From positions 744,001 through 808,000 of the forward strand of contig NZ_JACXBS010000001.1 of assembly GCF_014698015.1 (NCBI RefSeq): 64,000 nucleotides of DNA, read 5' to 3'. Of this stretch, positions 1-8,749 are shown piece after piece. Each line of letters starts with the position of its first letter. The stretch's first letter is position 1. The notes beneath the pieces are model-generated. The model had not been told where the DNA came from. It was given only the letters and a program-made list of their open reading frames with translations, and did not search any database. Position numbers and translations under genes: made by a program. Source of the DNA: Kocuria sp. cx-455. Its GTDB lineage: Bacteria > Actinomycetota > Actinomycetes > Actinomycetales > Micrococcaceae.

Positions 1-987
1 GTGCGCACGCGTGCCGGTTTCGACGAGGATCTCATCCGGCATGCCCAGGGCGCCGGCGCCACCGTGATCGAACACCGTTCCGTGCAGGACGTGTTACGCG
101 ATGACACCGGTCGGATCGTGGGCCTGCGAACCACCGTGATGGACCCCGCCACCGGGCGCCGGACCTCGCAGACCGAGGATCACCACGCGGATCTCGTGAT
201 GGCCGCGGACGGCAACTCGACCCGCACAGCGGTCGCGGCCGGTCTGCACCGCCGCAAGGACCGGCCCATGGGTGTGGCCGTGCGCACCTATTACCGCTCT
301 CCGCGTTCGGAACTGGACTGGATGGAGGGCTGGCTCGAACTCGTGGACGGCACCGATCCCAAGCGGTCACTGCTGCCCGGCTACGGCTGGGTTTTCGGCG
401 TGGGGGACGGCACCGCCAACGTGGGCCTGGGCATCCTGGACACCTCACCCGCGTTCGGCACCCTCGACTATCGCGCCGTGCTGCGCGACTGGGCGGCGTC
501 CACGCCCGCCGAGTGGACCTTCGACCCCGAGCATCAAGAGGGCCGCGTGGGTTCGGCCGCCCTGCCCATGGCCGCCAACCGCACTCCGCACTACGTTCCC
601 GGCCTCATGCTGCTCGGTGATTCCGCCGGATTGGTGTCCCCGTTCAACGGCGAGGGCATCTCCAACGCCATGGAATCGGCGCTGTTCGCGGCCTCCTGCG
701 TGGTGGATGCCGCAGCGGCCCACGGACCCCAACAGCGCGAGAATGCGCTGGCTCGCTATCCGCAGCTGGTACAGCACGAATGGGGCGCCCACTTCGTGCA
801 GGGCCGCGCGCTCGCCGAACTCATCGGGCACCCGGCTTTATTGAGCGCGGGGGTGCGCGCGGGGATGCGCATGCCCCAGTTGATGCGGTTCGCGGTGCAG
901 ATCATGACAGAGCTCTCGGACCGCCCCGCCCGAACCGTGACCGACCGTGCCGTAGCGCTCATCGATGCGCTAACACCGGCCCGCTGA
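1..987 (+). CDS. menJ: Geranylgeranyl reductase family FAD oxidoreductase (MenJ-type), 5'-truncated by window
   Basis: This is the C-terminal 328 residues of a flavoprotein whose start lies before the window: the N-terminal dinucleotide-binding GxGxxG segment is missing and the frame is open at base 1. A conserved FAD-contacting segment reading LLGDSAGLVSPFNGEGIS lies near residue 206, typical of geranylgeranyl reductases and PHBH-fold hydroxylases. In mycobacteria MenJ saturates one isoprene unit of menaquinone and sits beside a polyprenyl diphosphate synthase (grcC1) and htpX. The next gene here is a polyprenyl synthase and htpX lies 9 kb on, so menaquinone side-chain reduction at the membrane is the best inference. 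The family is certain; the exact substrate is inferred from context. Confidence 0.8.
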   Translation: MRTRAGFDEDLIRHAQGAGATVIEHRSVQDVLRDDTGRIVGLRTTVMDPATGRRTSQTEDHHADLVMAADGNSTRTAVAAGLHRRKDRPMGVAVRTYYRSPRSELDWMEGWLELVDGTDPKRSLLPGYGWVFGVGDGTANVGLGILDTSPAFGTLDYRAVLRDWAASTPAEWTFDPEHQEGRVGSAALPMAANRTPHYVPGLMLLGDSAGLVSPFNGEGISNAMESALFAASCVVDAAAAHGPQQRENALARYPQLVQHEWGAHFVQGRALAELIGHPALLSAGVRAGMRMPQLMRFAVQIMTELSDRPARTVTDRAVALIDALTPAR

Positions 988-995
988 ATTGTCGA

Positions 996-1001
996 TAGAG
1001 T
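996..1001 (+). promoter_or_regulatory. -10 box TAGAGT for leaderless polyprenyl synthase mRNA
   Basis: TAGAGT ends 8 nt before the GTG at 1010 and no Shine-Dalgarno is visible between. This is the arrangement expected when transcription starts at the start codon. The same TAGNNT-start spacing recurs at several other genes in the window. Inferred from sequence only. Confidence 0.5.
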
Positions 1002-1009
1002 GGTACACC

Positions 1010-2059
1010 GTGACTGAAACCAGCCGACTGAATGGCTCATTGCGTTTGCCCGGAGGATTTGAGCTCATTGCCCGGGACGACCGCCTGGGTCCGCTCGTCG
1101 TGGAATCACTCGCGCAGATCGAAACGCGGCTGGAAGAGGCCCTGCGCTCGACCGATCACCTGGCGGACGTCACCGCGCGTCATCTGCTGCAAGCCGGCGG
1201 CAAACGCGTGCGCCCGCTGCTCACACTGCTTGCCGCGGAGGTGGCCGGCCAGGTCAATCAAAAGGTGATCGAGGCTGCGGCCGTAGTGGAAATGACGCAC
1301 CTGGCCACGCTCTACCACGACGACGTGATGGATTCCGCCCCCCTGCGACGCGGTGTCGAGACCGCGCAGACGGTGTGGGGCAACTCCGTGGCGATCCTCA
1401 CCGGTGACCTGATCTTTGCCCGCGCCTCCGCCATGGTCTCCGCACTGGGCCAGGAGCCCTTGCTGATCCAGGCTAAGACGTTCGAGCGGCTGGTCATCGG
1501 GCAGCTGCAGGAAACCACGGGCCCCACGCAGGGCGAGGATCCCGTGGCCCATTACCTCAAGGTGTTGGCGGGTAAGACCGGTTCCCTGATTGCCGCCAGC
1601 GGTCAGTACGGTTCCCTGTTGGGCGGAGCCCCGGGAGACGTCATCGACATGCTGGTCGAGTACGGCGAGAAGGTGGGCCTGGCCTTCCAGCTCGCGGACG
1701 ACATCATTGATCTCACGGGACACGACGACGTCTCCGGCAAGACCCCGGGCACCGACCTGCGCGAAGGCGTGGACACGCTGCCCGTGCTCCTGCTGCGCCG
1801 GGATGCGAAGAGCGAGAACCCGTCGGTTGCGGATGCCGCCCGGGAGGTCCTGGACCTCATCGACGGTGACCTGGCCAGCGATGACGCACTGGCCCGAGCG
1901 GTGGCGGCCGTGGCCGCCCATCCCGTGTCCGAGGAGGCGTGGGACACGGCCAACCGGTGGGCCGATGATGCCATTGCCGCGATCCGGCCCCTGCCGGACA
2001 CCGTGGCCAAGGCGGCACTGATCGAATTCGCCCACGCGGTGGTGCACAGAGAAGGCTGA
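1010..2059 (+). CDS. Polyprenyl (heptaprenyl/octaprenyl-type) diphosphate synthase
   Basis: Trans-isoprenyl diphosphate synthase of 349 residues that condenses isopentenyl diphosphate units into the menaquinone side-chain precursor in the cytosol. Both aspartate-rich motifs are present: DDVMD at about residues 104-108 and DDIID at 230-234; the GGKRVRP substrate-binding segment is near residue 64. The frame is also open to a TTG at 989, but GTG 1010 is preferred because TAGAGT lies 8 nt upstream and fits a leaderless transcript. It follows the MenJ-type reductase by 22 nt, so the two probably serve quinone synthesis together. Chain length cannot be read from the sequence by eye. Confidence 0.88.
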   Translation: MTETSRLNGSLRLPGGFELIARDDRLGPLVVESLAQIETRLEEALRSTDHLADVTARHLLQAGGKRVRPLLTLLAAEVAGQVNQKVIEAAAVVEMTHLATLYHDDVMDSAPLRRGVETAQTVWGNSVAILTGDLIFARASAMVSALGQEPLLIQAKTFERLVIGQLQETTGPTQGEDPVAHYLKVLAGKTGSLIAASGQYGSLLGGAPGDVIDMLVEYGEKVGLAFQLADDIIDLTGHDDVSGKTPGTDLREGVDTLPVLLLRRDAKSENPSVADAAREVLDLIDGDLASDDALARAVAAVAAHPVSEEAWDTANRWADDAIAAIRPLPDTVAKAALIEFAHAVVHREG

Positions 2060-2159
2060 CACGTCAGTAAGCTGGGGACCATCCAAGAACCGCCCCGCTT
2101 TTCGCTGTGATCCAGTCGGATGCTCGGGCGGCATGTGTTCCCCCTGTGAGGATCATTGA

Positions 2160-3935
2160 ATGTCCACTAAATCTTTGCGTGGTGGCGCTTCCAACGAGGC
2201 TTTCTCCGGACGCACCATGTTCATCTTTGCCGCCATCGGTTCCGCCGTTGGTCTGGGCAATATCTGGCGTTTCCCCTATGTCGCGTACGACAACGGTGGC
2301 GGCGCATTCCTTATCCCTTACCTGGTCGCGCTGCTGACCGCGGGCATCCCGCTGTTGATGCTCGACTACGCGGTGGGCCACCGCTATCGGGGCTCCGCTC
2401 CGTTGGCGTACCGCCGGCTGCATCCCAAGCTCGAGGCCATCGGGTGGTGGCAGCTGGGCATCTGCGTGGTCATCGCACTGTATTACGCCGTGATTTTGGC
2501 GTGGGCCATGCAGTACACGATCTTCTCCTTCACCAAGGCGTGGGGGGATGATCCGGCGGCCTTCTTCATGTCCGACTACATGCGGGTCTCGGAAGAAGTC
2601 ACCATTGGCTTCAACTTCATCTGGCCGGTCTTCATCGCCACGGCCATTGCCTGGTTGGCCGTGCTGGTCGTGCTCACGATGGGTGTGCAGAAGGGCATCG
2701 GCCGGATCAACGCAATCCTCATCCCGCTGCTCGTGGTCATGTTCCTGATCATGGTGGGCATCGCTCTGACCCTGCCCGGTGCCGCCGGCGGTCTCAACGC
2801 CCTGTTCACCCCGTCCTGGGAGGCCCTGGGTGACTCATCGGTGTGGGTTGCCGCGTACGGGCAGATCTTCTTCTCCCTGTCGGTGGGCTTCGGCATCATG
2901 ATCACCTACGCCGCCTACCTCAAGCCCAAGTCGGACCTGACCGGGTCCGCGCTGGTGGTTGGTTTCGCCAACTCGAGTTTCGAGATCCTGGCGGGTATCG
3001 GCGTGTTCGCGGCACTGGGCTTCATGGCCTCGGCCGCGGGCACCGGCGTGGACGAGGTCGCGACCTCCGGTATCGGCCTGGCGTTCATCGCGTTCCCGAC
3101 CATCATTTCGGAAGCGCCGTTCGGCGTGCTGATCGGTGTGTTGTTCTTCGGCGCGCTGGCCTTCGCGGGTTTCACGTCCATGATCTCGATCGTGGAAGTG
3201 ATCGTGGCCGGTATTCGCGACAAGCTGGGCCTGAGCCGTCGCACCGCGGTGGCCGTGGTGGTGATCCCGTTGGCGGTCGTGTCGCTGCTGTTCTTCCCCA
3301 CCACCACGGGTCTGAACCTGCTGGACGTCACCGACGCATTCGTCAACAACTTCGGCATTGTGGCGGCATCGCTGGTGTCGGTGCTCATGTTGACCGCCGG
3401 ATTCTCCGCGCTACCCACCCTGCGAGATCACCTCAACTCGGTGTCCTCATTCAAATTGGGCCGCACCTGGATGATCGTGGCCGGTGCCGTGACACCCGTG
3501 GTGCTCGGGTACATGCTGATCGACCAGCTCACCCTGAACCTGGCCGAGGGTTACAACGACATGCCCGCGTGGTTCGTCAACGTGTTCGGCTGGGGCATGG
3601 CCGGCGGCCTGGTGGTCATCGCGTACCTGCTGTCCAAGCTGCCCTGGTCCCGTCGCACGGCGGCCGCCTTCACCAGCCCCGCGCCCAGCGTGCAGGACGC
3701 CTACCTGGACCGCGACCTGCTGACCCAGGACAGATCCTTCACCCACTACCGGGACACCGCCATGCGCAGCCCGGCGCTGGACCAGGATTACTCGCTGCGT
3801 GCTATCCAGCACGGCACGGTTGTCCGCCAGCGGGCTCCGTGGGAAGACGACAGGACAGTCACCAACGACGCCGCCGCGGCGTCCCGTTCCGCGGGTCAGC
3901 CCACCCGTGACAACCACGAAGGAGGTGCCCGATGA
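2160..3935 (+). CDS. Sodium-dependent NSS transporter, methionine/alanine importer large subunit (MetP-like)
   Basis: Neurotransmitter:sodium symporter family protein of 591 residues with about twelve hydrophobic segments. The N-terminus carries the family signature around TM1 (AAIGSAVGLGNIWRFPYVAY, about residues 22-41), where sodium and substrate bind. The C-terminal 80 residues are hydrophilic and probably cytoplasmic. A 64-residue single-span protein overlaps its stop by 4 nt. That pairing matches the MetP/MetS system of Corynebacterium glutamicum, which imports methionine and alanine with sodium. The start ATG has GAGGAT about 8 nt upstream. Family assignment is firm; substrate is inferred from the small-subunit partner. 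Confidence 0.85.
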   Translation: MSTKSLRGGASNEAFSGRTMFIFAAIGSAVGLGNIWRFPYVAYDNGGGAFLIPYLVALLTAGIPLLMLDYAVGHRYRGSAPLAYRRLHPKLEAIGWWQLGICVVIALYYAVILAWAMQYTIFSFTKAWGDDPAAFFMSDYMRVSEEVTIGFNFIWPVFIATAIAWLAVLVVLTMGVQKGIGRINAILIPLLVVMFLIMVGIALTLPGAAGGLNALFTPSWEALGDSSVWVAAYGQIFFSLSVGFGIMITYAAYLKPKSDLTGSALVVGFANSSFEILAGIGVFAALGFMASAAGTGVDEVATSGIGLAFIAFPTIISEAPFGVLIGVLFFGALAFAGFTSMISIVEVIVAGIRDKLGLSRRTAVAVVVIPLAVVSLLFFPTTTGLNLLDVTDAFVNNFGIVAASLVSVLMLTAGFSALPTLRDHLNSVSSFKLGRTWMIVAGAVTPVVLGYMLIDQLTLNLAEGYNDMPAWFVNVFGWGMAGGLVVIAYLLSKLPWSRRTAAAFTSPAPSVQDAYLDRDLLTQDRSFTHYRDTAMRSPALDQDYSLRAIQHGTVVRQRAPWEDDRTVTNDAAAASRSAGQPTRDNHEGGAR

Positions 3936-4126
3936 GCACCACCGCCATTGTCATGTTGATCGTTGCCATCGTGTTGGTGTGGGGTGGGCTACTGCTGTCC
4001 ATCGTCAACATCCGGCGCTCACCGGAAGAAGTCGACGAGCTGGACCCTGACTACCCGGAGCAGCCCGACGAATTCGGTCACCCGGAACCGGAGGAGCGCT
4101 CCCGAGTGGGTGAACCGAGCCGCTGA
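3932..4126 (+). CDS. MetS-like small subunit of NSS methionine/alanine importer
   Basis: 64-residue protein with one N-terminal membrane span (about residues 4-26) followed by a charged, proline- and glutamate-rich cytoplasmic tail. The N-terminal pattern MSTTAIVMLIVAIVLVWGG is characteristic of the methionine/alanine importer small-subunit family (MetS). Its ATG overlaps the transporter stop codon (ATGA), indicating translational coupling and roughly equal synthesis, and a GGAGG sequence lies just upstream. In C. glutamicum the small subunit is needed for full transport by MetP. A bidirectional-looking terminator follows. Confidence 0.85.
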   Translation: MSTTAIVMLIVAIVLVWGGLLLSIVNIRRSPEEVDELDPDYPEQPDEFGHPEPEERSRVGEPSR

Positions 4127-4158
4127 CCGGGCGTCGGCACCCGGCGAACATATGAGCG

Positions 4159-4210
4159 AAGGCCGGGGCGCACCCGGATCCCACGAGGGAGGCAGGTGCG
4201 CCCCGGCCTT
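4159..4210. terminator. Bidirectional intrinsic terminator between metS-like gene and rarD
   Basis: Perfect 16-bp inverted repeat (arms 4159-4174 and 4195-4210, 20-nt loop) bounded by AA and TT, lying between two convergent genes. It can end transcription from both sides. Confidence 0.8.
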
Positions 4211-4235
4211 TGTGCTACCCAAGAAAGAACGGTGC

Positions 4236-5186
4236 TTAAGCGGTAGCCCGCTTTCGTTGCAGCCGGCGTGCGCGGGGCGCGCGAACGGCGTCGAGAATCA
4301 TGAGGAGCACGGCGCACCAGACGATACCGAACCCGATCCAGCGTTCCAACGGCATGGATTCGCCCAGGACGGCGATAGCCAGAATGAACTGACCGATGGG
4401 GGCCACATATTGGATCATGCCCACGGTGCTCAGGGGAAGCCGGGCGGCTGCGGAACCGAACAGCAGCAGGGGCACCGCGGTGATGATGCCAGAGGAGGCC
4501 AGCAGCCAGAAGTGGCCGGCGCCTTCGGAGAACAGCGTGACCTGGCCCTGCGAGTTCAACAAGATCATGCCGGCCAGGGCCAGGGGGGCGATGGCGACGG
4601 TTTCGCCGGTGAGTGTCACGAGTGCCGGGTAGCGGCCGCCGATGGTGGACTTCACCAGTCCGTAGAATCCGAACGAGAACGCGAGCCCCAGGGACAGCCA
4701 CGGCACGGAACCGTAAAACACGGACATCACCAGCACCGCCAGGAACCCCATGACAATGGCGGCCCATTGCAAGGGCCGCAGTTTTTCACGCAACACGATG
4801 ACACCCAGCAGCACGGCCACGATGGGGTTGATGAAGTATCCCAGGGAAGCTTCCAACGTGCGCTCGGTGGTGGTGGCCACGGTGTAGAGCAGCCAGTTCC
4901 CGGCGATCAGCAACCCCGCAATCATGAGAGCGATGACCGCCTTGCCATCCCGGAAGAGCTGCTTCATGGTGCCCAGGGAGCGCGTGAGCGCCAGCAGAAT
5001 CAGGCAGAAGCTCAGGGAGAACAGCACGCGCGCCGATACGATCTCGTACGCGGTGGCGGGCAACAGCAGAATGAAATGCAGGGGTAGCAGACCCCAGATG
5101 CCGTAGGCACCAAAACCATAGAGAAAACCGGCCCGGGTCCTTTTCTTCCGATCAGGTCCCGGACCGGTTTCCACGTTGTAAGTCAC
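4236..5186 (-). CDS. rarD: RarD-type EamA/DMT family permease
   Basis: Ten-helix drug/metabolite transporter superfamily protein of about 316 residues. The N-terminal segment GFLYGFGAYGIWGLLPLHF is typical of RarD ('chloramphenicol-sensitive protein'), and two EamA repeats fill the length. The natural substrate of RarD proteins is not established. The start is taken as GTG 5186 because TAGGAT (5193-5198, complement) lies exactly 6 nt upstream, fitting a leaderless transcript; ATG 5189 one codon earlier is the alternative. It is convergent with the MetP/MetS unit and shares its terminator. Confidence 0.85.
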   Translation of the reverse strand: MTYNVETGPGPDRKKRTRAGFLYGFGAYGIWGLLPLHFILLLPATAYEIVSARVLFSLSFCLILLALTRSLGTMKQLFRDGKAVIALMIAGLLIAGNWLLYTVATTTERTLEASLGYFINPIVAVLLGVIVLREKLRPLQWAAIVMGFLAVLVMSVFYGSVPWLSLGLAFSFGFYGLVKSTIGGRYPALVTLTGETVAIAPLALAGMILLNSQGQVTLFSEGAGHFWLLASSGIITAVPLLLFGSAAARLPLSTVGMIQYVAPIGQFILAIAVLGESMPLERWIGFGIVWCAVLLMILDAVRAPRARRLQRKRATA

Positions 5187-5192
5187 CATCCG

Positions 5193-5198
5193 ATCCTA
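5193..5198 (-). promoter_or_regulatory. -10 box TAGGAT of rarD (leaderless)
   Basis: The complement strand reads TAGGAT 6 nt before GTG 5186. The same bases could also act as a weak AGGA ribosome site, so promoter versus RBS cannot be separated by inspection. Confidence 0.4.
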
Positions 5199-5217
5199 AC
5201 GGTGGACGGCCCTACGG

Positions 5218-6639
5218 TCACACACCGAAGAAGCGGCTGAAGAATCCCTTCTTCTTCTCGCCCTTCTTCTCCAACTGCTCATTGGTCTCGACCTCTTCGC
5301 CGTCGACCACGGCGGGTGCGGAGATGTCCTCGACCGCGTCGGGGCCGGCCACGGTTTCGCGGCGGGCGGCGGTGTCGTGCCCGCGTTCCTCCCGGACTTC
5401 GGTAATGCGAGGCTCGTCACGGGTCGCGCGCTCGTCGCGGTCAACCATGGCGGGCTCCTCCTCCCGGGAGACACCCGGCTGAGAGGCCGCGAGGTCCGGC
5501 TCGGGGATACGCGCCATGGTGGTGGTGTTCGGCTGCGGAGAAGCCTCGGGGCCCGCGGTGGTTTCGGGCACCTCTTCCGGGTCCGGCAGCACGGTGGTCT
5601 GCACCCGACCGGGGACGGCCGGCTCCCGGGTGGGTTCCTGGTCGAAGGGGCGGTCGCCGTCGCGCAGCTCGCCGGCGGCAACGGCAACGTCCTCCGCGGG
5701 CTGTTCCGGTTCCGGGGCGGAGATGTCCTCCGCGGACAGTTCCTCGGGCAGGGGCTCCTCTTCCGGGGCCGACGCCGCCTTGGCCGCCTCGCGCTCGCGG
5801 CGCTCGTTCTCCGCGGACTCGCGTTCCCGCTCGTTCTGCTCCTCTGCCTCGGCGCGTTGGAGTTCACCCAACTGCACGGCGAGCTTCATGGCGACCCGGC
5901 GGTCCTCGCTCAGTGCCTCCCGGTGGGTCTCGGCCTGACGCTCCAGATCTTCGAGTTCCGCACTGCCCACGGAGGGCTCCGCGGGTTCCACACCGGTAAT
6001 CTGGTGGTCGTCGAACCAGAAGCGCTGAGCGCCGTCGTGAACGGTGACCACGCAGGTGGCGTCCGTGTCCCACTCGACGTGGGCGCCGCGCAGGGCGGCG
6101 TAACTGTTCACGGCCAGGTTGTGGTCCACGGCGGTGTCGGTGGTCAGAGACTCACCGATGACCTGCATCATGCGCTGTTCGCTCAAACGTGGCAGCTGGA
6201 AGGCCTCACCCTCGAGGAGCAGCCACGCGGTGATGTTGCCGCCGGCGCGGGCAGGGTAGTGGGCGTACAGGCCCGTGACCGCTTTGGCCGCCAACGTGAG
6301 GCGGCGGGCAAGCCCGTCCTGGAGGGGCTGCTCATCGGTGGTCAGCTCGTCGACCTCCAGCCGCTGGCCGGCCTCCTTGGCCTGGACGGCGGCGGAGACG
6401 ACCTCCGGGTTGAAATGGCCCAGCTCCTGCCAGGACCAGATCCAGCTACCGCGCGACGCGGATTCCGTGCCCAGCAGGTACGGGGTGAGCGTGACCGGCG
6501 GGGTGGTTTGCAGGGTGAACGACGGCGCGGAAAAATCCACGTCCCAATCCGCACCCTGAGACAGCTCCGCCAGCACTGCCTGGTATTCGGTGGAGATGAA
6601 AATAGAAGCGTCGATCAGCTCCTGCAACGTTTTTGTCAT
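5218..6639 (-). CDS. DUF6882-like protein with long acidic, proline-rich tail
   Basis: 473-residue protein. The first ~200 residues look folded and carry a GSWIWSW motif near residue 60, reminiscent of DUF6882 proteins of unknown function. From about residue 225 the sequence turns into a low-complexity tail rich in Glu, Pro, Ala and Arg, with a probable coiled-coil stretch around residues 225-285. The last 15 residues are strongly basic and end KKGFFSRFFGV, a possible membrane- or nucleic-acid-contacting amphipathic tip. Start ATG 6639 has TAGCCT 7 nt upstream. No catalytic residues can be named, so function is unknown. Confidence 0.65.
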   Translation of the reverse strand: MTKTLQELIDASIFISTEYQAVLAELSQGADWDVDFSAPSFTLQTTPPVTLTPYLLGTESASRGSWIWSWQELGHFNPEVVSAAVQAKEAGQRLEVDELTTDEQPLQDGLARRLTLAAKAVTGLYAHYPARAGGNITAWLLLEGEAFQLPRLSEQRMMQVIGESLTTDTAVDHNLAVNSYAALRGAHVEWDTDATCVVTVHDGAQRFWFDDHQITGVEPAEPSVGSAELEDLERQAETHREALSEDRRVAMKLAVQLGELQRAEAEEQNERERESAENERREREAAKAASAPEEEPLPEELSAEDISAPEPEQPAEDVAVAAGELRDGDRPFDQEPTREPAVPGRVQTTVLPDPEEVPETTAGPEASPQPNTTTMARIPEPDLAASQPGVSREEEPAMVDRDERATRDEPRITEVREERGHDTAARRETVAGPDAVEDISAPAVVDGEEVETNEQLEKKGEKKKGFFSRFFGV

Positions 6640-6646
6640 AGCACCC

Positions 6647-6652
6647 AGGCTA
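6647..6652 (-). promoter_or_regulatory. -10 box TAGCCT of DUF6882-like gene (leaderless)
   Basis: TAGCCT on the complement strand ends 7 nt before ATG 6639, with no ribosome site between. Same layout as other leaderless candidates in this window. Confidence 0.5.
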
Positions 6653-6828
6653 ACAACTGGCACGGCACCTCCGCGCAGCTCCTGCCGGTTTTCACCTCCT
6701 CTGGCAGAAACATCCCAGGCTGCAGACCCTCCCGCCGCGTTGGATAGGGTTGCTGCACAAGGACCGCGGGGAAGCCCGCTTCAGCCAACGGGCACCGGAC
6801 GGCCGGGCCGAAGGGAACAAAACGAACC

Positions 6829-8196
6829 ATGACCTCAGCTCCGCACACCGAACAGGACCCGGGTACACGCAGCGAACGCGAGCTGGTGGCGGAGATCGGA
6901 CGTTGGGTTTTGTCGGTCCTGCGGACCGAGCCCGGATGGGATTCCACACGCGTCGATTTCAAACCGCAGGGCGACCGGGTGTATTTGCGGGTCGCCGAAA
7001 ACCGGGGCGGAACGGCGATCTTCGGTGCAGCGGGACCCATTAAGCAGGGCAGCCCCGTGCTGGAATCTCTGGCCGAATTGCAGCGCAGTTGTTACTTGAA
7101 GGGCCGTGGAACGTGGTTCACCGTCACCATCACGATTATCGCCGTGGGGTGGCCCGAACCCGACTATCGCTTTGCCGCGCGGTACAACTTCCACGATCTG
7201 CCGCAGCCGTTCTTGGATGAGGGCCGCTACGAGGCTCAGGACATCGCCGCGCATCTGGGTGAGTTCCCTCGCACTGCGGCACGCACACCGGAGTGGGCTA
7301 CCGAGATCGCCGCAGAACAGGGCATCGATCTCGAGTACGTGGACCCGAGCGAGGACCACAGTGCCCAGGCTGAGCACGCCCACCCCCGCTTGCGCGCGGC
7401 GATCGCCGAGTACGTGGCACACCCCGTGGACCAGGCAATGGCCAACGTCCTGCGAGAGGCCATGACCGGCACGGTACTGCTGGACATCACCGGGTCGGAC
7501 TTGGTGCCGGGTGAGGGCGGTCAACCGGTGGGGCCGGAATCGCACATCCGGGTGCAGGCACTGAGCCAGAAAGAGGGCACTCGTGCCTTGGCGGTGTATA
7601 CGACCACGGACGAGGCGCGCACAGTGTTCAGGGAGAACAACAAGGATCCCGAGAGGACGGAACCGGTGTTGTTCCGGCAGCAGTCCGCGGCCGTGCTCAA
7701 CATGGTGGCCACGGACCCGCAGTACGACGAACTGGTCCTCGATCCCGGGGGAGAGAACCCCATGCGCATCGGGCGGGAACAAATTCAATGGGTCAACCGG
7801 ACCCCGCACAACCGCGCGGTCAAGGAAGCCCTGCTGGACAACAACATGTCCGGGTTGCTGGCGGCGCTCCTCAATCCCAACGGTCAGTTGCTCTTCGGCA
7901 CGCGCGACCGTGACGGAAAATCCATGCCCGTCATGGTCCAACCCAAGAATCCGAACGCCGCACCGGACACCATCATGGTGTTCACCTCGGCCGCGGAAAT
8001 CGCCGCACTGGACACCAGCCTTCAGGTTCGTGCCGCGCCGTCACGTGAAGTCCTCAAGTTCGCGGTGGACTCTGGGGCGGCCGGGGTGTGCGTCAACGCT
8101 CTGCCCCCGGTGGCCACCATCCCCGCGCAGCAGGTACGAGAGCTCCTGGATCTCGTGGCCCAGCAGGAGAAGCAGCGGCACGACGAACAGCGTTAA
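6829..8196 (+). CDS. YezG-like domain fused to two SseB-like domains, function unknown
   Basis: 455-residue soluble protein without signal peptide. Residues ~15-125 resemble the YezG/DUF600 fold seen in immunity proteins of polymorphic toxin systems (WxxxRVDF near residue 40, then a RGTWFTVTITI strand). Residues ~190-320 and ~325-450 each resemble an SseB N-terminal domain, so the protein looks like an N-terminal immunity-type domain plus a tandem SseB pair. No toxin gene is adjacent: the divergent neighbour is the DUF6882-like gene, leaving 189 nt for promoters. Domain calls rest on visual pattern only; YezG is the less certain of the two. Confidence 0.6.
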   Translation: MTSAPHTEQDPGTRSERELVAEIGRWVLSVLRTEPGWDSTRVDFKPQGDRVYLRVAENRGGTAIFGAAGPIKQGSPVLESLAELQRSCYLKGRGTWFTVTITIIAVGWPEPDYRFAARYNFHDLPQPFLDEGRYEAQDIAAHLGEFPRTAARTPEWATEIAAEQGIDLEYVDPSEDHSAQAEHAHPRLRAAIAEYVAHPVDQAMANVLREAMTGTVLLDITGSDLVPGEGGQPVGPESHIRVQALSQKEGTRALAVYTTTDEARTVFRENNKDPERTEPVLFRQQSAAVLNMVATDPQYDELVLDPGGENPMRIGREQIQWVNRTPHNRAVKEALLDNNMSGLLAALLNPNGQLLFGTRDRDGKSMPVMVQPKNPNAAPDTIMVFTSAAEIAALDTSLQVRAAPSREVLKFAVDSGAAGVCVNALPPVATIPAQQVRELLDLVAQQEKQRHDEQR

Positions 8197-8749
8197 TCCC
8201 CGCGCTGCCGGTTCATGCGGCCATGACTGCGTTCCTGATCCGGGCCACCAGCATCTTGTCCGGGGAAATCACCGTTCGCTATGGCTACGTTCAGGTCGCG
8301 CCGTGTATCTGGGGATCCCTGCTCGCCGAACGCAACGTGCTTTCCCCCCTGGTCGCCGTGGGCGTCTCAACGAAGGTTTCAAAATTTCTTTCTAATCTCG
8401 CGTCACGATTCGGGTGCCGGGCTGTCTACATAGTGAATCGCGCGCGGGCTGCACGCGATTCCGGACGGTCTTAGCGCTCGGGGGCCGACGTACCGCCGCA
8501 GTTGGAGCATGAGGACCGGGGAGGGCCCTGCGCAGCGGTGGGCTAGAGCGACCACATTCCGAGCGGGCTGCTCGGAAGGGGGGAGGGACGGGTGAGATAG
8601 GAGACGGGGGTGCGGGTCTGGGGAGTAACCGCACCCCCGGCCCACCTTCCGGGCTGAATAGTCTCAGTTGTGTCACAGTCGGTATCCCGGCCTGACAACC
8701 GCCGATGTGCTGACACAATGGGTGGACCCGTCAGCACTGCGAAGGCGCC
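8197..8749. other. 553-bp intergenic region with one strong hairpin; no gene recognised
   Basis: No open frame here has a plausible start, ribosome site or recognisable product. A perfect 11-bp stem (arms 8605-8615 and 8629-8639, 13-nt loop) stands about 110 bp before the sigma-factor gene, and a short AT-rich patch lies at 8376-8398. It may hold the terminator of the upstream gene and the promoter and 5' leader of the sigma gene. Confidence 0.5.

Noticed and set aside
3963-5087. 374-codon plus-strand frame rich in Gln and His
   Set aside because: Runs through the metS-like gene, the terminator and antisense to rarD; composition is a mirror artefact.
8088-8474. 128-codon plus-strand frame after the SseB-like gene
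   Set aside because: Overlaps the end of the real gene, has no ribosome site and no recognisable sequence.
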